Counted from the stretch's first letter, positions 45,601 through 58,190 are shown. The stretch: 64,000 bases of DNA from Canna indica (GCA_034359265.1 CP136890.1:27880501-27944500); one strand, 5' to 3'. The notes: generated from the letters alone by a model not told the origin. Translations and numbers: made by a program.

Positions 45601-48590
45601 CTGATTAAAGAAAATTTAATGATCCCTCAGTTTCTAATTTTCTATCACTATCCAAAGTAATAATTGCTAAATAAAGATCATCCAGGAGCATATTGGCACA
45701 ATGATTTCTAGTCACATATAAACATGAAATAGTTGAAAGGAGAGAAGATTGGAACATCAAGAGCATGAAGCCATTTTTTAAATCTGGTCTACATCGGATA
45801 TAATATCAATTTTATACTCTTCTATGCTCATTTTCTTTTAAACCATACATTAAACAAATAATGGATATTAATCCATCTCTTATCCTATCCTTCCTTATCC
45901 TATTGCTTCATTGGATATGATAGGATAGGATTGTATGACAAATGAAGGAGGATTGGATATGAAGTTTTTAAATCCGAAGTACATGGGATATAATATCAAT
46001 TTTATACTCTTCCATTCTCATTTTCTTCTAATCCATGCACTAAACAAATAATGGATATTAATCCATCTCTTATCGTATCCTCTCTTATCCTATGAAGCAA
46101 ACATGCCCTAGAAGACTATAATAAATGAAACCAAGATGAGAATGAATGCAGAATTAACATAAATGGTACATGAGAAAGCCAATTGAGCATCACACTTCTA
46201 TGTACAAATTGCTAAGTGAAAAGAGAGAAATAAGAATACCTCATTTAGACGTGGAACAATTCGCATGACTTCTGGACCTCTGCTATCAATTCTTATGTTT
46301 GACCCAACTGCATCAGTAACATCAATAGTCTCTGTCCCCTTTAACTCCCAGTTTCTAGCTTTAAAAGCAAAAGGTTTAGATGTCAGAGCTCCAACAGGGC
46401 AGATGTCTATGACATTGCCTGAAAGTTCGCTAGTCATGAGTTTTTCAACATAAGTCCCTATTTCCTCGCCACTACCACGACCCAATATTCCCAAGTCCTG
46501 AACACCTGCAATCTCAGTGGCAAATCTGACACACCTGAGAAGATAGGGAGTTTTTTTACAATTTGTCATGTTTTACATATAGTAGAAAAGCTATGTGATT
46601 TTGCATAATATAGATGTCGAGAATATGAAACCATAACAACCTACATAATACTATAGTATCAGATATGAGTGTGTCAAAATATAACACAAAAAATGTATCT
46701 AGCCAAATACTACATATGCAGAGATATAATTTGACCTGATGAAGGGGCTCAATCAGTAGAATTACTTTACCAGCACGAGTTGTAGGCAACTGATGGCCAA
46801 TATGTTTTCTAGCAGGTCCCACCACATGAACTACCAGAACATGATGATCTTTTAATTTTTCAAACATTTCTGGTGATTGTGTACCCTGAATCTACACTAA
46901 CTAGTATATGCATAGTGATTGTGCCTACTGTTCACTGACTATAGTAGTTAAGTAGTGAGTAAGGTGCACAACTAGCTCAGCTGCAAAAGTCATAAGATTG
47001 TGTGCCCTGATTGCGTACAACCACATGAACTACCAGCACATGATGATCTTTTAATTTTTCAAACATTTCTGGTGATTGTGTGCCCTGAATCTACACTAAC
47101 TAGTATATGCATAGTGATTGTGCCTACTGTTCACTGACTATAGTAGTTAAGTAGTGAGTAAGGTGCACAACTAGCTCAGCTGCAAAAGTCATAAGATACA
47201 AGGACTATAGTGATTTTTGGCTATTCAACCAGCAAATTATACTTTAAACTGGATATCTTGACTTTTGCAAGAATCTATACTGGTAAGATCCAAGATTCCG
47301 CATTTTTATTACAAATTAAATCACACTTGTAGATCAAATTACATTCTAAATAATTCTTTTGAGTATCTTCAACTAGCACAGGACATCCATCTATCTAATT
47401 TTTCATTATTCTCCGACTTAAATGATTTTCTGATTGCCAAAAATAATCTAGAGCATAGTTAGCTTGAAGCTATATAATATAAATAATATATAATTTAATG
47501 TCGCTTCAAATTCATTCTATAAAATTAACACTATGATATCAATTATTAGGCACTGAATGTAATATTTTCTAATTCTATGCATTGATTATCTAATAAGCAT
47601 CAGGAAGCATAGGACAAATGTCTCACCTTACTCACCTAGATGTGAGTATAACTCTCCATATGGCATTAAGCTAGTGATTTAAATAAAGATGTTGTGACAT
47701 ATAAATAAAACCACTAGGATGATAAATTCATAGTTAATTTTGAGTGATTCGAAGTTATAGAAAGACTGATTCAGCCGTTAATTCGTTGCAATTTTCACCG
47801 GTGTCATTAAGAAACCTCGAACAATCAAAATTGGAATAAGTGCATCACCTTGTGCATTGGATGCATCGAGTCATCACAGTCTTCACAAGTGGCCCCAGAT
47901 TTTTATCAACCACGGACCTCTTCATCTCTGTGAACCTCCCACGGTCAGCTCCAAAAGCCATTGATTGATCCTGAAGGTCACATTCACCTCCCTGATCACA
48001 GATCGGGCAGTCCAGTGGATGGTTCATCAAGAGGAACTCCATCACCCCTTCTCTCGCCTTCTTTGCCACTGGCGTGTTCGTCTTGATCTTCATCCCTAAC
48101 AATCCCAAGAAAAAACACATTAAAAAATCAAATCAATCAAGCTGCAGCAAGGAAAGAAGATATCTTTAGATCCAAATGAACCTGGGAGGGCAGGCATGGC
48201 ACAGGAAGCCACGGGCTTGGGGGACTTCTCGACTTCAACGAGGCACATGCGGCAGTTTCCAGCAATTGAAAGACGACTATGGTAGCAGAACCGAGGGATA
48301 TCCACGCCGGCGAGCTCGCAGGCCTGGAGAACAGTCATTCCCTTGGGGATCTTGACGGGGTACCCGTCAACAAAGACCTCGATGGCGTCTTCGGGATTGG
48401 GGATGTGAACCCTTGCGCCGCCAACGGGGGCCTTTGGGGGCGGGTCGACAGGGGCAGGGTCAAGGGACGATGCCGGCCCATGGAGGGCAGCGGAGGAGGA
48501 GATCCATCGGAGGGCATTAGAAGGAGGGTGGGGGAGGTGGGATCGAAGCAAGGGTTTGGAGCGGCGGAGCGCGTGGAGCAGGAAACCCAT
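42693..48590 (-). CDS. NDUFS1: NADH:ubiquinone oxidoreductase 75 kDa subunit (mitochondrial complex I)
   Basis: Carries electrons through three iron-sulfur clusters in the peripheral arm of complex I. Five exons (48590-48182, 48095-47849, 46534-46240, 45538-45164, 43592-42693) join at GT/AG sites in matching phase, giving 2226 bases, 741 residues, close to plant homologues. The ATG at 48590 was chosen because it starts a basic, Ser-rich presequence ([20 protein letters not shown]) fitting mitochondrial import; the open frame above it is 5' UTR. Cys 102, 113, 116 and 130 form the [2Fe-2S] site. Exon 2 has [14 protein letters not shown], and the exon 2/3 join restores C-x2-C-x2-C then CPVGAL, the two [4Fe-4S] sites. 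Exons 4-5 form the molybdopterin-like fold that lacks cofactor. All key Cys and His are present, with no stops, so it looks functional. Confidence 0.96.
45783..46112 (-). repeat. Repeat unit pair in NDUFS1 intron 3
   Basis: A ~118-base unit (GATATAATATCAATTTTATA...ATCCATCTCTTATC) occurs at about 45800-45905 and 45990-46095. Between the copies lie inverted words such as GGATATGATAGGATAGG and TATCCTATCC. The right end CATGCCCTA resembles a miniature transposon end. Confidence 0.55.
46821..47196 (-). repeat. 199-bp tandem duplication in NDUFS1 intron 2
   Basis: About 177 nearly identical bases (ACCACATGAACTACCAG... to ...GTCATAAGAT) occur at 46821-46997 and 47020-47196, separated by about 22 bases. 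Only a few single differences, for example CAGAAC against CAGCAC, are visible. Confidence 0.9.
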
Positions 48591-49134
48591 CTCTCTGTTT
48601 CTCGCAGCGGCGATGACTCGATGAGGTGACACGAGAGGGCGTGTGTTGGGGTCAAATACCGTAATAACCACGGTCTGCTGCTCCGCGGTAATGTTAAGTT
48701 AGGGGTAGATTTGGGCTAATAAATATGGGCCTTAATTAGGCCGATAGTTAACTTGAGGCCCAACTCTTTTTATTCCCTATCTCGTTCCACACGCCACCCT
48801 TTATCTACCCTTTTCCTACCTCGTTATCGGCTCATCTCCTCGTCGCTCTCCGTCCAAGCCCAGAGAAAAACCCTCCGAGGCTCCGCTTCCGAACTCCTGC
48901 AAAATCCCGCTTGTTTCGCGGGGTTCGGAATCGCTCGAGGGTTCCTCTCTCTAATTTCTTCCTTCGTCTCGATCTTCACTGGTAAAACCCTACCTCGCCC
49001 TCGTCAAGACTTAATCTCTTCGGATTTCTTTCTCCGATTAGTGTTTTTAATGGCCAATTTTGGACTTAACTTTTGTTCATCCTCATTTCATATATTTGCT
49101 ATGCTTATATTTGAATCTTGTAGGTAGAGAAGAT
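48591..49134. promoter_or_regulatory. Shared divergent promoter and 5' UTRs of NDUFS1 and TOC34
   Basis: Only 544 bases separate the two ATGs. Three site II motifs (TGGGCY) lie at 48712-48717, 48726-48731 and, in reverse, 48757-48762. A telo-box-like AAACCCTA sits at 48985-48992. A 5' UTR intron of TOC34 runs 48982-49123 (donor G/GTAAAAC, acceptor TTGTAG). Site II elements bound by TCP factors are known in promoters of plant respiratory and ribosomal protein genes. TOC34 is a plastid gene, so sharing them with NDUFS1 would follow from the divergent arrangement. Confidence 0.7.
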
Positions 49135-52100
49135 ATGGCGGCTCAACTAGCTCGTGAATGGACTGGAATCAATCAGTTCCCTGCTGCTACGCAGAACAAA
49201 TTGCTTGAATTGTTGGGGAAACTGAAGTCGGAGGTAATTCTTTTTTTTTCCCTCAAAAGTATGTTCGATAAATAACAGTTTAAAAGTCTAACGCTATGTC
49301 TTCTTTTCAATTTTTATCTGCGGAAACTTTTTTTCTTATTAATTCGGTTATCATGTTGTTCACCTCTAGAATGTGAGCACTTTGACAATTCTTTTGATGG
49401 GAAAGGGTGGAGTTGGGAAGTCATCCACTGTGAATTCCATCTTGGGGGAGAGGGTGGCAACTGTTAGTGCTTTTCAGGTTTGTTTTTGTCCCCTGACATT
49501 AATGCTTACTTGTTGAATACAAGTTTTCAGGATGTGCTATCTATTGATTGATGCTAATGCAGTCTGAGGGATTAAGACCCATGATGTTCTCTCGCACTCG
49601 GGCTGGTTTCACCTTGAATATCATAGACACGCCTGGAATTGTGGAAGGTGGATATGTGAATGAGCAAGCACTTGAGATCATTAAAAGGTGCTTATGGTTA
49701 CTACCTTGAAGTTACATTTGAGGTTTAAGCTTTGTGTTGGTCCAGCTATTTATTAATGTTGAAAGATGTATGTGGATTTTAATATAGAGTCTCAAGATGA
49801 TTAAAATCCTGGTGATGTTGGTTTAAACTGTATTTTGCATATACAGATGGGATTAAGGTCTAGTTATCCCGAACCAGTATAGCATTAGACTCATAACATG
49901 TGACAAGAACTTGAAGAAACCTGTTATCTGTACAAATATCCTTTAAAGGCGTGCACATAATTTTTGAACAGCAGATAATGGTTCTGTTACCTAATTTGAT
50001 GGTCATTTTCTCATTCTTGTTAAATTGCTCAATTAACATGATTATTAGAAGCTCCTTAATGGTTGGTTTTTTTCACCAATGCTGAAATTTTCAGGTTTCT
50101 TTTGAACAAGACTATAGATGTTCTTCTATATGTGGATCGGCTGGATGCATATAGGTTGGATAGTTTGGATAGGCTAGTCATCAAAGCCATCACTGACATC
50201 TTTGGCAAAAGAATATGGGACAGATCTCTGGTGGTTTTAACTCATGCACAGCTATCTCCACCAGATGGATTGAGTTATGATGATTTCTTTGCTAGACGAT
50301 CAGAAGCACTTCTTAAATATGTCCGCTTGGGTGCTCGAATTAAGAGACAAGAGTTTGAGGTAGAAATATCTCTTATCTCCTTAGTATCTATATTTTCCTA
50401 TTCTTAATGTATCTTCTTGCTTGATACTTTCTGCTCTATATGAGTAATTGGTACTTTTTGCAAAATTTTGCCATAAAGATATTCATGGAGATGACGCTCT
50501 TACAGGATTGTGAATCTATTCTATCTTTTGACTTTCTATAGAGTAGGTGAATAATCTAAAGGAGCTAGAGTGTATTACTTTCTATACATGGTAAACTAGT
50601 TGCTGTAATCTTTCCATTATTTATAGTGATTTAGTTATTTTACTGGGCTACACAAAATCTGCTTGTGAGTTGCATATTTGGAAATTAGGATGATGTGCAT
50701 GTGCATTCAGATCTGGTATTGATGTATCTATAAGTTTCTTCTTGAATTAACTGCGTTGAAGGCCATTACATATTGTTTGGGTTATTCAAAAATTCTTAGT
50801 TGATTTTTATAATTGGTTTTAACCCACACCCTATCTTGGAAAAGCCTCCTGCTTGCGTGAGAAATCTAGCCTCTTGTGCAGTGTTATCAATAGGCATCCT
50901 AAGATGCACGGCATTAGAGAAAAATGTCTTCATGAACCTAGGTGATTTACCTGGGTGCAACCAAGGCCTATGCCTTTCTATTTGCAATAAAATATATGGA
51001 AGCATTTTATTTTTCTTCTATGTCCTACTTTGCTGCCTGCATTTATCCACAAGCATTCCTTATCCAATAAAATATGAAATGGAAGACATTTAGATCCTGT
51101 TCTACCCTAAAGTCTAAAGGGCTCCAACCTGAGCAGCAGAACAGAACATAATGTAAAGGAGGGAGCAAAGTAGAAGAGTAATCTGGAGTAAAGATTTGCC
51201 TAATGAGGATGGTGATTGTCATTTAAACTAGCTTTCTAGGATTAAATGGCCATTTGTGCAATATTTTTTTGAGTTTTGATGTTTATTTGATATAGATTTG
51301 GTCCTTTTGGACATTGAATATGACAAAAGATGTTTGAATTATGTGGTTGGGTACTTAATTTTATTTGTTTACCGAAAGCTGCTTCTGGCCATTATATATT
51401 TTTGAACTTCGTGCTGCATGTCATATATATTGCACATGTTAATTACACTTAATATTCTAGGCCTGCATACTTGTGCCTTGCTCCTTGGCCCTTGACACCC
51501 GACTGCCAGCCTGGGTGTACCTAGTGTCTTTAAAAACTACCCTCACGAAGAACTTAACATCTCAGATTTTTGAAACAGTGTTGTTATTTTGAAGTGCTTA
51601 TAGTGCCACACCTTGTACATACTTCTTTTCCCCTATTCTGTTTGTGGGATGTGGGGCTGCATTTATGTGATGAAATCCTTTGACATTTTGATGAACCTAG
51701 GAATCTCGAGTTCCTGTTATCCTGGTTGAAAACAGTGGGAGATGCAAGACCAATGAAGATGGGGAAAAGGTTTGTCCAGTTTTTCATTTTTTTCAGTTCT
51801 TTCTCTTCTCCTTGTAACCAAGATTTCTCTCAGAATATAATTGAGTTGACTTTGAAAACCAGATTCTTCCTGATGGCACCGCATGGATTCCAAATTTGGT
51901 TGAAGTAATCACTAAAGTTATTGCCAATGGGAGCAAGTCTATCACCGTTGACCAAAAGTTGATTGATGGCCCCAATCCTAACAACAGGGGAAAGTTATTC
52001 ATTCCTCTGATCTTAGCATTTCAGGTCTGCTCTGTGTATCAAGGTTTTAAAACATGGTTGGACTTCCCCCTGAAAGATTAAACTGATCTTTTTCTTCTCC

Positions 52101-52220
52101 ACATTTCAGTATTTCTTTGTGGTTAAAGGCATTCAACGAGCGATCAAGCAAGACATTAAGAACGAGAGTAAGCCACTCTGGGAGCTTCGTGACATGGGCT
52201 TGGCAAACCGCAAGTTCTAG
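49135..52220 (+). CDS. TOC34: Translocase of chloroplast 34 (TOC34), outer-envelope import GTPase
   Basis: A receptor GTPase of the TOC complex that recognises transit peptides at the chloroplast surface. Seven coding exons: 49135-49233, 49370-49477, 49563-49687, 50095-50359, 51701-51769, 51863-52024, 52110-52220. All have GT/AG borders and agreeing phase; the total is 939 bases, 312 residues, the usual family length. G motifs: GKGGVGKSS (P-loop, about 44-52), DTPG (91-94) and THAQ (160-163). The DRLDAYR segment (125-131) matches the arginine region used in dimer contact. A single hydrophobic helix (about 266-284, LFIPLILAFQYFFVV) with a short basic tail is the C-terminal anchor of this tail-anchored protein. 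ATG 49135 follows a spliced 5' UTR. No lesion is seen, so likely functional. Confidence 0.97.
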
Positions 52221-52673
52221 CTTGTGTTGTTGATCATGGTTTTTGTTCTTGATATGACAAAAACTCACTGCTGATCACTTTCATACTGTCTCTTCTGCTT
52301 TCCCTTTACTGTTCCTTTTGCGTGCTTAATTAGGAATAGTTGATTCGGGCAAAAGATTCGACTTTTTACCTGACGGTAGAGTTCTTCTAGCAGCATCTTT
52401 CAACTTGTTATGTAGTTGAACTTGTAACGTGCTTAATTAGGAACAAAATTCCACCTCTTTTTTGGACTCATTATGAGCAACTTCATTTTTGCAAAGGTGC
52501 AAATGCATTTTTTTTTGCCTCTCCCTTTCTAGAAATTAATGCATATTTAAGGATTTCAAAATGCAAAGATAAGTTCGTCAAGGTTTAAGAACACAATTGG
52601 TTGGCAATAATTGTAATTTTCAATTTGGATTTTTTGTTTCGCTCTAAAGTCCAAACCCTTCAAAGTTTAGAAG
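52221..52673 (+). other. 3' UTR and downstream region of TOC34
   Basis: Follows the TAG at 52218-52220. Contains T-rich tracts and AATTAGGAA words (repeated near 52328 and 52434), with no other gene. Confidence 0.5.
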
Positions 52674-53160
52674 CCACAACAACAATTAAGTTGAATCCCA
52701 TACCAGTTGGGGTCGACTATATGAATTATTTGTCTCAACATCTCTCTATTTAAGGTGAGATTCATCACAATATCTTCTATTACTAAATTATTATATTTTC
52801 GAACCGAGGCACGTGGAGGTTTTCGTAGCACATGTCCAAATCATCTTAATGATATTATCTTAATTTGTCTTCAATATGTGCTACATGCTTCTTTCACTGG
52901 ATGTATTCATTTCTAATTTTGTCTAATTTTGTATAGTCACCCATCCATCTTAACATATGTATTTTCGCCATATTTAATATGTGTATATGTTGAACTTTAG
53001 TTGTCAAACATTCGTTTTCCATATAACATGATTGGTCTAATCGTCGTGCTATAAAACTTTCTCATCACTTTATTAGGTATCTTCTTATCACATGGCACGC
53101 GTGTGGCACTTCTAAATTTCAACCATTTTGTTTTGATTCTATGGGTAATGGGTTACATCT
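52674..53160 (-). pseudogene. RTE-type LINE 3' fragment
   Basis: On the minus strand the 3' end reads GTCGACCCCAACTGGTATGG, then TTGTTGTTGTGG, which is the terminal signature of plant RTE non-LTR elements. Upstream, one frame gives FRSATRVPCDKKIPNKVMRK, FYSTTIRPIMLYG, then a stop. Another recognisable block is FGHVLRKPPRAS, the R-W-F-G-H-V motif near the RTE C-terminus, here with a stop in place of Trp. Only the 3' part is present, as is typical of 5'-truncated insertions. Its 5' limit is ill-defined. Confidence 0.8.
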
Positions 53161-53433
53161 TCAACTATCATTCTATAATTTTGGAAAATAGAGTCTAAGT
53201 ATTTAAAAGGGTAATTACCTAAATATATCTTGAATTATGCACCGTCTCATTTGTGGTCAATTTTTTTTATTTCACCAAATTGTATCTCATACTTTGATAT
53301 TTGTCTCAATTCGAGCCTCCCGTCAAGTATCCATCAGCAACCTCGTTAAGATGATAGTGGTTTTTCGATATGGATTAAAATAATTTTTTTATCTTTTAAA
53401 ACTAAAAAGTGTCATCACTTTATATTCAAATAA

Positions 53434-54018
53434 TAAGGGTGAGAAAAACCGATCCGAAACCAAATCGATTTTTTCGGTTTCGGTTTTTTTTTGGAAAAAT
53501 CAATTTTCGGTTTCGGTTTTGGTCCGAGAGGTAAAAAGTCCACCGGTTTCGGTTAACCGACCGGTTTGATATAATTTATTAATTTTTAATATATATATAT
53601 ATATAATAATGATTTATAAATTATGAAAAATTATAAAGAAAATTATAAAAATATTCTAAAATATTCTAAAAATATTCTAAAAATATTCTAAAATATTTAA
53701 AAATATTTAAAAAATTCAAAAAAATCAAAAAATATTTTAAAAAATAAAAATAAAAATATTAATTTTTGTAGAACATTATCTTGGTTCAATGGTTTCACTT
53801 TCTTTTTTTCTCAATGAGAATTCGGTATTTATTTAGATTTTTCTCCATGATTTGCATAATATTTTTATGTTTGTAGGTTAAAAAATTTTATTGGTTAACC
53901 GAACCGAAAAAACCGAAATCGAAATAGTGGTTAACCGAAGTTAATGGATCAATTTACGGTTAATGATTTTGAAAAATTGAAGTTAATGGACTGGTTAACC
54001 GGGTCATGCTCACCCCTA
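53434..54018. mobile_element. hAT-type non-autonomous element 4 (585 bp)
   Basis: The ends TAAGGGTGAG and CTCACCCCTA are inverted. A perfect 8-base duplication TCAAATAA flanks it (53426-53433 and 54019-54026). The intact target TCAAATAA is present without the insertion in Mutator-like copy A at 14246-14253. Interior rich in CGGTTTCGGTTT and TTAACCGG words. Confidence 0.93.
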
Positions 54019-54351
54019 TCAAATAATATAAAATAAGGCAATTACTTGAATATATTTTGAATTATACACTTTGTCTCATTTGTGGTCAATTCTTTAATTT
54101 TACCAAATTATATCTCGTAGTTTGACATTTGTCTCAATTCTATCATCCCGTCAATTATCTATCGACAACCCCGTTAACATGATGACGTCCCCGACCTTGC
54201 CCTGACTTGGGACGTCTTCCTAGCAACACTTCTTCCTCTTCCTCCACCAAGAGCATTCGATGTCACTGTCGTCGTCGCGGGAGAGCTCGTGGAGCTTCTC
54301 CATGCTGTCCTGTAGTGCGCCGATGTGGCATGATGATGTAGAGACAAGAAT

Positions 54352-54549
54352 TTAACTAAAGTCAAGTGGCTTACTTTTGAGCTGGACTAGGGTGTGACGG
54401 AAGGAACTCGTTGTGAGGTTGCAAGTTTCATCTTCCTCGTCGTCATCTTCTTCGGAGGGGGAATCCATTACTGAGATTGGGCTAAGTTGTTCCTTCTCCT
54501 CATCCTCCGACGAGTGGCATTTCGGTGATTTCGACGAGTGGCACATTAC
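54352..54549 (-). pseudogene. Captured host-gene-like fragment in Mutator-like copy B (possible DUF4378 relative)
   Basis: The minus-strand reading HSSEDEEKEQLSPISVMDSP is followed by SEEDDDEEDE and SSFRHTLVQLKSK. Same passage as in copy A (21936-22319) and near 60720-60830 in the tail. The acidic, SP-(I/V)-S-V-(L/M)-D-S wording resembles DUF4378/LONGIFOLIA-type proteins. Weak to moderate; the fragment is cut by the Reina insertion. Confidence 0.45.
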
Positions 54550-54554
54550 ACGCA

Positions 54555-55000
54555 TGTTATGACCAAGCATGGAGTTCATCAATGCGGGAAAAATGAAGGT
54601 GAAGAAGAAATAAGAGACACGCGGCAAGCATCATGCGGTGTGCATGAGCAGCCAAAGGAGGCAGACGTGGTAAAGCGCACACGTGGAGGGGAGCGCATTA
54701 AGTGTAGACCCTATTGGAGTTCAGATTATGTAATGTAATTTCATTTACAATGTAATTTTAAGTTGAGTCGTATAAATAGCGGATTAAAGGATTAATAAAA
54801 CAGCTATGATCAATTTGATTGGATTCCTCTTTTACTCTTTCTTCCTTCCCGCCTCTTCATTCTCTCTCCCGATCCCCTTTTCGTCCATTCATCCATTGAC
54901 TTGGCGCTGAAGCGAGGTGTGCTCGCGGTGCTTGGATCGGCTCGACAGATATTCTTTCATTAATCACTGGAGCATCACCAAGTAACTCTGATACCTGACA
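54555..55000 (+). repeat. 5' LTR of the Reina-type element (446 bp)
   Basis: Contains a likely TATA-type GTATAAATAG near 54769. Followed by TTTTGGTGCTTTCATCGATT, an atypical primer site that I could not match to a tRNA. Confidence 0.9.
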
Positions 55001-55042
55001 TTTTGGTGCTTTCATCGATTCGAACTCGCAATCCAGCTCGCC

Positions 55043-56055
55043 TTGGAGACCCGCTATCATGCATTGGCCGATTCAATTAAGTCATTGCAAGAGGCCACTT
55101 CTCGCCATTACCAGCTGCTGGAATCCCTACAGACCAATATGAATTCTCAACAACAAATAATTGAGGGTCAGCAAAAGATCTTACAGACAATTTCTGCTCA
55201 AATTGGATTGTTGAACAATCAAATGGTGCAGTGGAATAAGAATAAGGCAGAGCAGTCGCCTACGGGTAGTACAAGTTATCAACGGCCGCGTTGGCGACCA
55301 ACATCGAAGGGGGAGGTCAGCGATGAAGATGAATTTCCATTTCCACCTAAACCTCCTCAGATTGAGTTACCACTATTCAACGGAACGGGTGCAGAGGAAT
55401 GGATTGCAGCGGCAGAAGATTTTTTTGACTTCTACTCCACAGAGGATCAACATCGGGTTACTATGGTCTCCTTTCGGATGGACGGCCTCGCACGTCGATG
55501 GTTTCGTTGGATGCAGAAGAGAAAGCAATTGTCTGGTTGGCGACATTTGGTGGAAGTCATTCGTCGACGGTTTGAGCCGACAGATTTAGAACCTCCTGAA
55601 GGTCAATTAACAAAGTTGATGCAAATGGGGCGAGTGGAAGACTATGAGAGCAAGTTTGAGAAATTGGTCTTAAGAACAACTGATTACCAGAGTCATTTTT
55701 AGTGAATTGCTTCATTTCAAGGCTGAGTGCTGATATTAAAACTGATGTTTTGTCAATTCAGCCAACATCAATGCATGAAGCTGTAACATTGGCTAAGCGT
55801 TGTGAGGCAAAACTAGCCGCAGCCAGAAAGTATCCACATCAGTACAATGGAGTCAACGGCCAAGGGTTGCTGCCAACACCTTCGAGGAATGTTATGCCTA
55901 GTCATAGTGTTTCAGCATCCCGACTGACTGCTAGCTCATTTTTAGCTTCTGTAGACAGTAAGCAAACACCTAGAAGGATCACTGCAGCTGAAGCCCAAGA
56001 ACGAAAGGAGCGTGGCTTGTGTTTTTATTATGGGCATTAGTGTAAAGCCCCACAA
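55043..56055 (+). pseudogene. gag: gag of the Reina-type element
   Basis: 55043-55702 has a coiled N-terminus, ELPLFNGTGAEEWI, FSTEDQHRV-like and RWFRWMQKRKQ (gag core), FKLVLRTTDY. It stops at TAG 55700-55702, and the next frame (55702-56040) continues NCFISRLSADIKTDVL, a one-base shift. The zinc knuckle at the end is ruined (CFYYGH then stop). Confidence 0.85.
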
Positions 56056-56430
56056 CTATTCATGTTGGATGATGGACTTGCAGTGGTTGAGGATGACACA
56101 CTTGCTGCTTTGACTGAAGAGGAGGGAGTTGAACAATCCCTCATCTCTTTTAATGCCCTATCAGGTTGCTTCTCTCCAACAACACTGAGATTTAGTGGCT
56201 CGATTAAAGGAAGAAATGTTCAGGTGCTGCTTGGTGGTGGCAGCACCCATAACTTCATTCGAACCAGAATATTAAAGTATTTGGGACTCACCATTGAACC
56301 ATCGGCTCCATTTGGTCTAATGGTGGGGAGTAGAGAGAAGATTACATGTAAAGGGGTGATCTATAATATTCAGTTAACCATTCAAGGCACTACAATTACA
56401 TCATATTTTTTTCCCTTGCCCATATAATGC
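56056..56430 (+). pseudogene. pol: Aspartic protease of the Reina-type element
   Basis: The motif reads VLLGGGSTHNFI, where the family has an Asp-Ser/Gly box. The catalytic Asp is lost, so the enzyme is inactive. Confidence 0.85.
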
Positions 56431-58190
56431 TCTGATGTCGTTTTAGGAGTTGCTTGGATGGCCACATTGGGGCCAGTCATGATGGACTTTGCAAAACTTC
56501 AATTTGAGTTTCAATTACATAGAACAAAATGTATATGGCAAGGTGTTCAATCATACCAAGAGCAATTCAATGTAGCACATTAGCTCGAATCTGTGAAACT
56601 CATGCTGTTATGGCAATGTATCAGCTTGAGTTACTTCCTGCTGATATCCATCAGGAATGCTACCAACATGAGGAATTGAAACACTTACCGGTAGAATTTG
56701 AGGATGTCTTCACCCCTTCGAAAGGCCTGCCTCCAGTGAGAGAGACTGATCATAGAATACACTTGCTGAATAATCAGAAACCAGTAAATGTGAGGCCCTA
56801 CAGGTATCCTCATTTTCAAAAAGGGAAAATTAAAAGATAGGTGAAGAACATGCTCAGTGAAGGTCTAATTCAGAACAGTACAAGTCCATTTTCCTCACCT
56901 ATGTTATTGGTTAAAAAGAAAGATGACACATGGAGATTTTGTGTGGATTATAGGGCTTTGAATGCAACTACAATTAGAGATAGATTTCCTATTCCTACAG
57001 CTAATGAATTATTTGATGAACTGGGAGGAGCTAACATCTTTTCAAACTAGATCTACTTGCTTGGTATCATCAAATCAAGGTTCACCATTCAGATATTTCG
57101 AAGACTGCTTTCAGGACCCATGAGGGGCACTATGAATTTCTGTTAATGCCCTTTGGGTTGTCTAATGCTCCTTCAACATTCCAAGCTACCATGAACATGC
57201 TCTTTCAACCTCATTTACGCAAGTCTATTTTAGTTTTTTTATATGATATTTTGGTATATAGCAAGACTTTGCAGGACCATAAGATGCACCTGAGAACAGT
57301 CCTACAAATTCTGAGGAATAACAAGCTGGTGGCCAAGCTCAGCAAGTGTTCTTTTGGGTGCAATTCCATTGAATATTTGTGGCATATAGTAACCTCTTTT
57401 GGTTTACAAGTAGACCCAGCCAAAGTAGAAGCAGTTCAGTCTTGGCCAGTTCCTAATAATGTTAAAGGCCTAAGAGGATTTCTAGGTTTGGCAGGCTACT
57501 ATAGGAGATTCATCAAGAACTTTGCTCAGCTAGCTTCTCATCTAATTGACCTGCTAAAGAAACAAGCCTTTCACTGGAATGACAAAGCCCAACTAGCTTT
57601 TTTGAAACTGAAGAAGACGCTCAGTGAAACTCCTATCTTAACACTTCCTGATTTCACAAAAGAATTTATTATTGAGACTAATGCTTCCGGAATAGGAATT
57701 GGAGCAGTTCCATCTCAAGGGAAAAATGTTGTGGCTTACTTTAGCCAAAAACTTCCACCTAGGTTGCAGGCAGCATTTACTTATCAAAGGGAAATGCATG
57801 CTAAAGTAGAGGCAATATTTGTTAGGAATGAGATTTATCATCGTGAATGATCATGGTTCCTTAAAGGAGTTGCAAACACAAGTGATTCAAACTCCAGAAT
57901 AGCAAAAATGGCTGATGAAACTGATGGGCTATGACTTTGAAATCAAATATAGGGCAGGGAAGCTCAATTCAGCAGTTGATGCCTTGTCAAGGGAGGCTGA
58001 ATTCACCTCTCTAATAGTATCACAACCTATTTTTGGTATTCTGATTGAAATCAAGCATCTGAATAAATGCAATGAGGAGTTGAAATTACTTTAGGACAAG
58101 ATCAAGCAAGGTGAATTAACTGACACCTACTCTATCAGGGATGACATTCTATTATATCATGGCCGCATTCTGATACCCAATGATTCAGCC
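56431..58190 (+). pseudogene. pol: Reverse transcriptase and RNase H of the Reina-type element
   Basis: Pieces in several frames: 56529-56840 (PPVRETDHRI, NVRPYRYP), 56841-57050 ([28 protein letters not shown]), 57146-57850 (MPFGLSNAPSTFQATMN, LVFLYDILVYS). The catalytic box has Tyr for the first Asp. RNase H shows IIETNASG, with Asn for the first Asp. RT and RNase H are both predicted dead. Confidence 0.88.

Noticed and set aside
48279..48629. Plus-strand frame of 116 aa opposite NDUFS1 exon 1
   Set aside because: Antisense of the GC-rich presequence exon. No motif and no splice partners.
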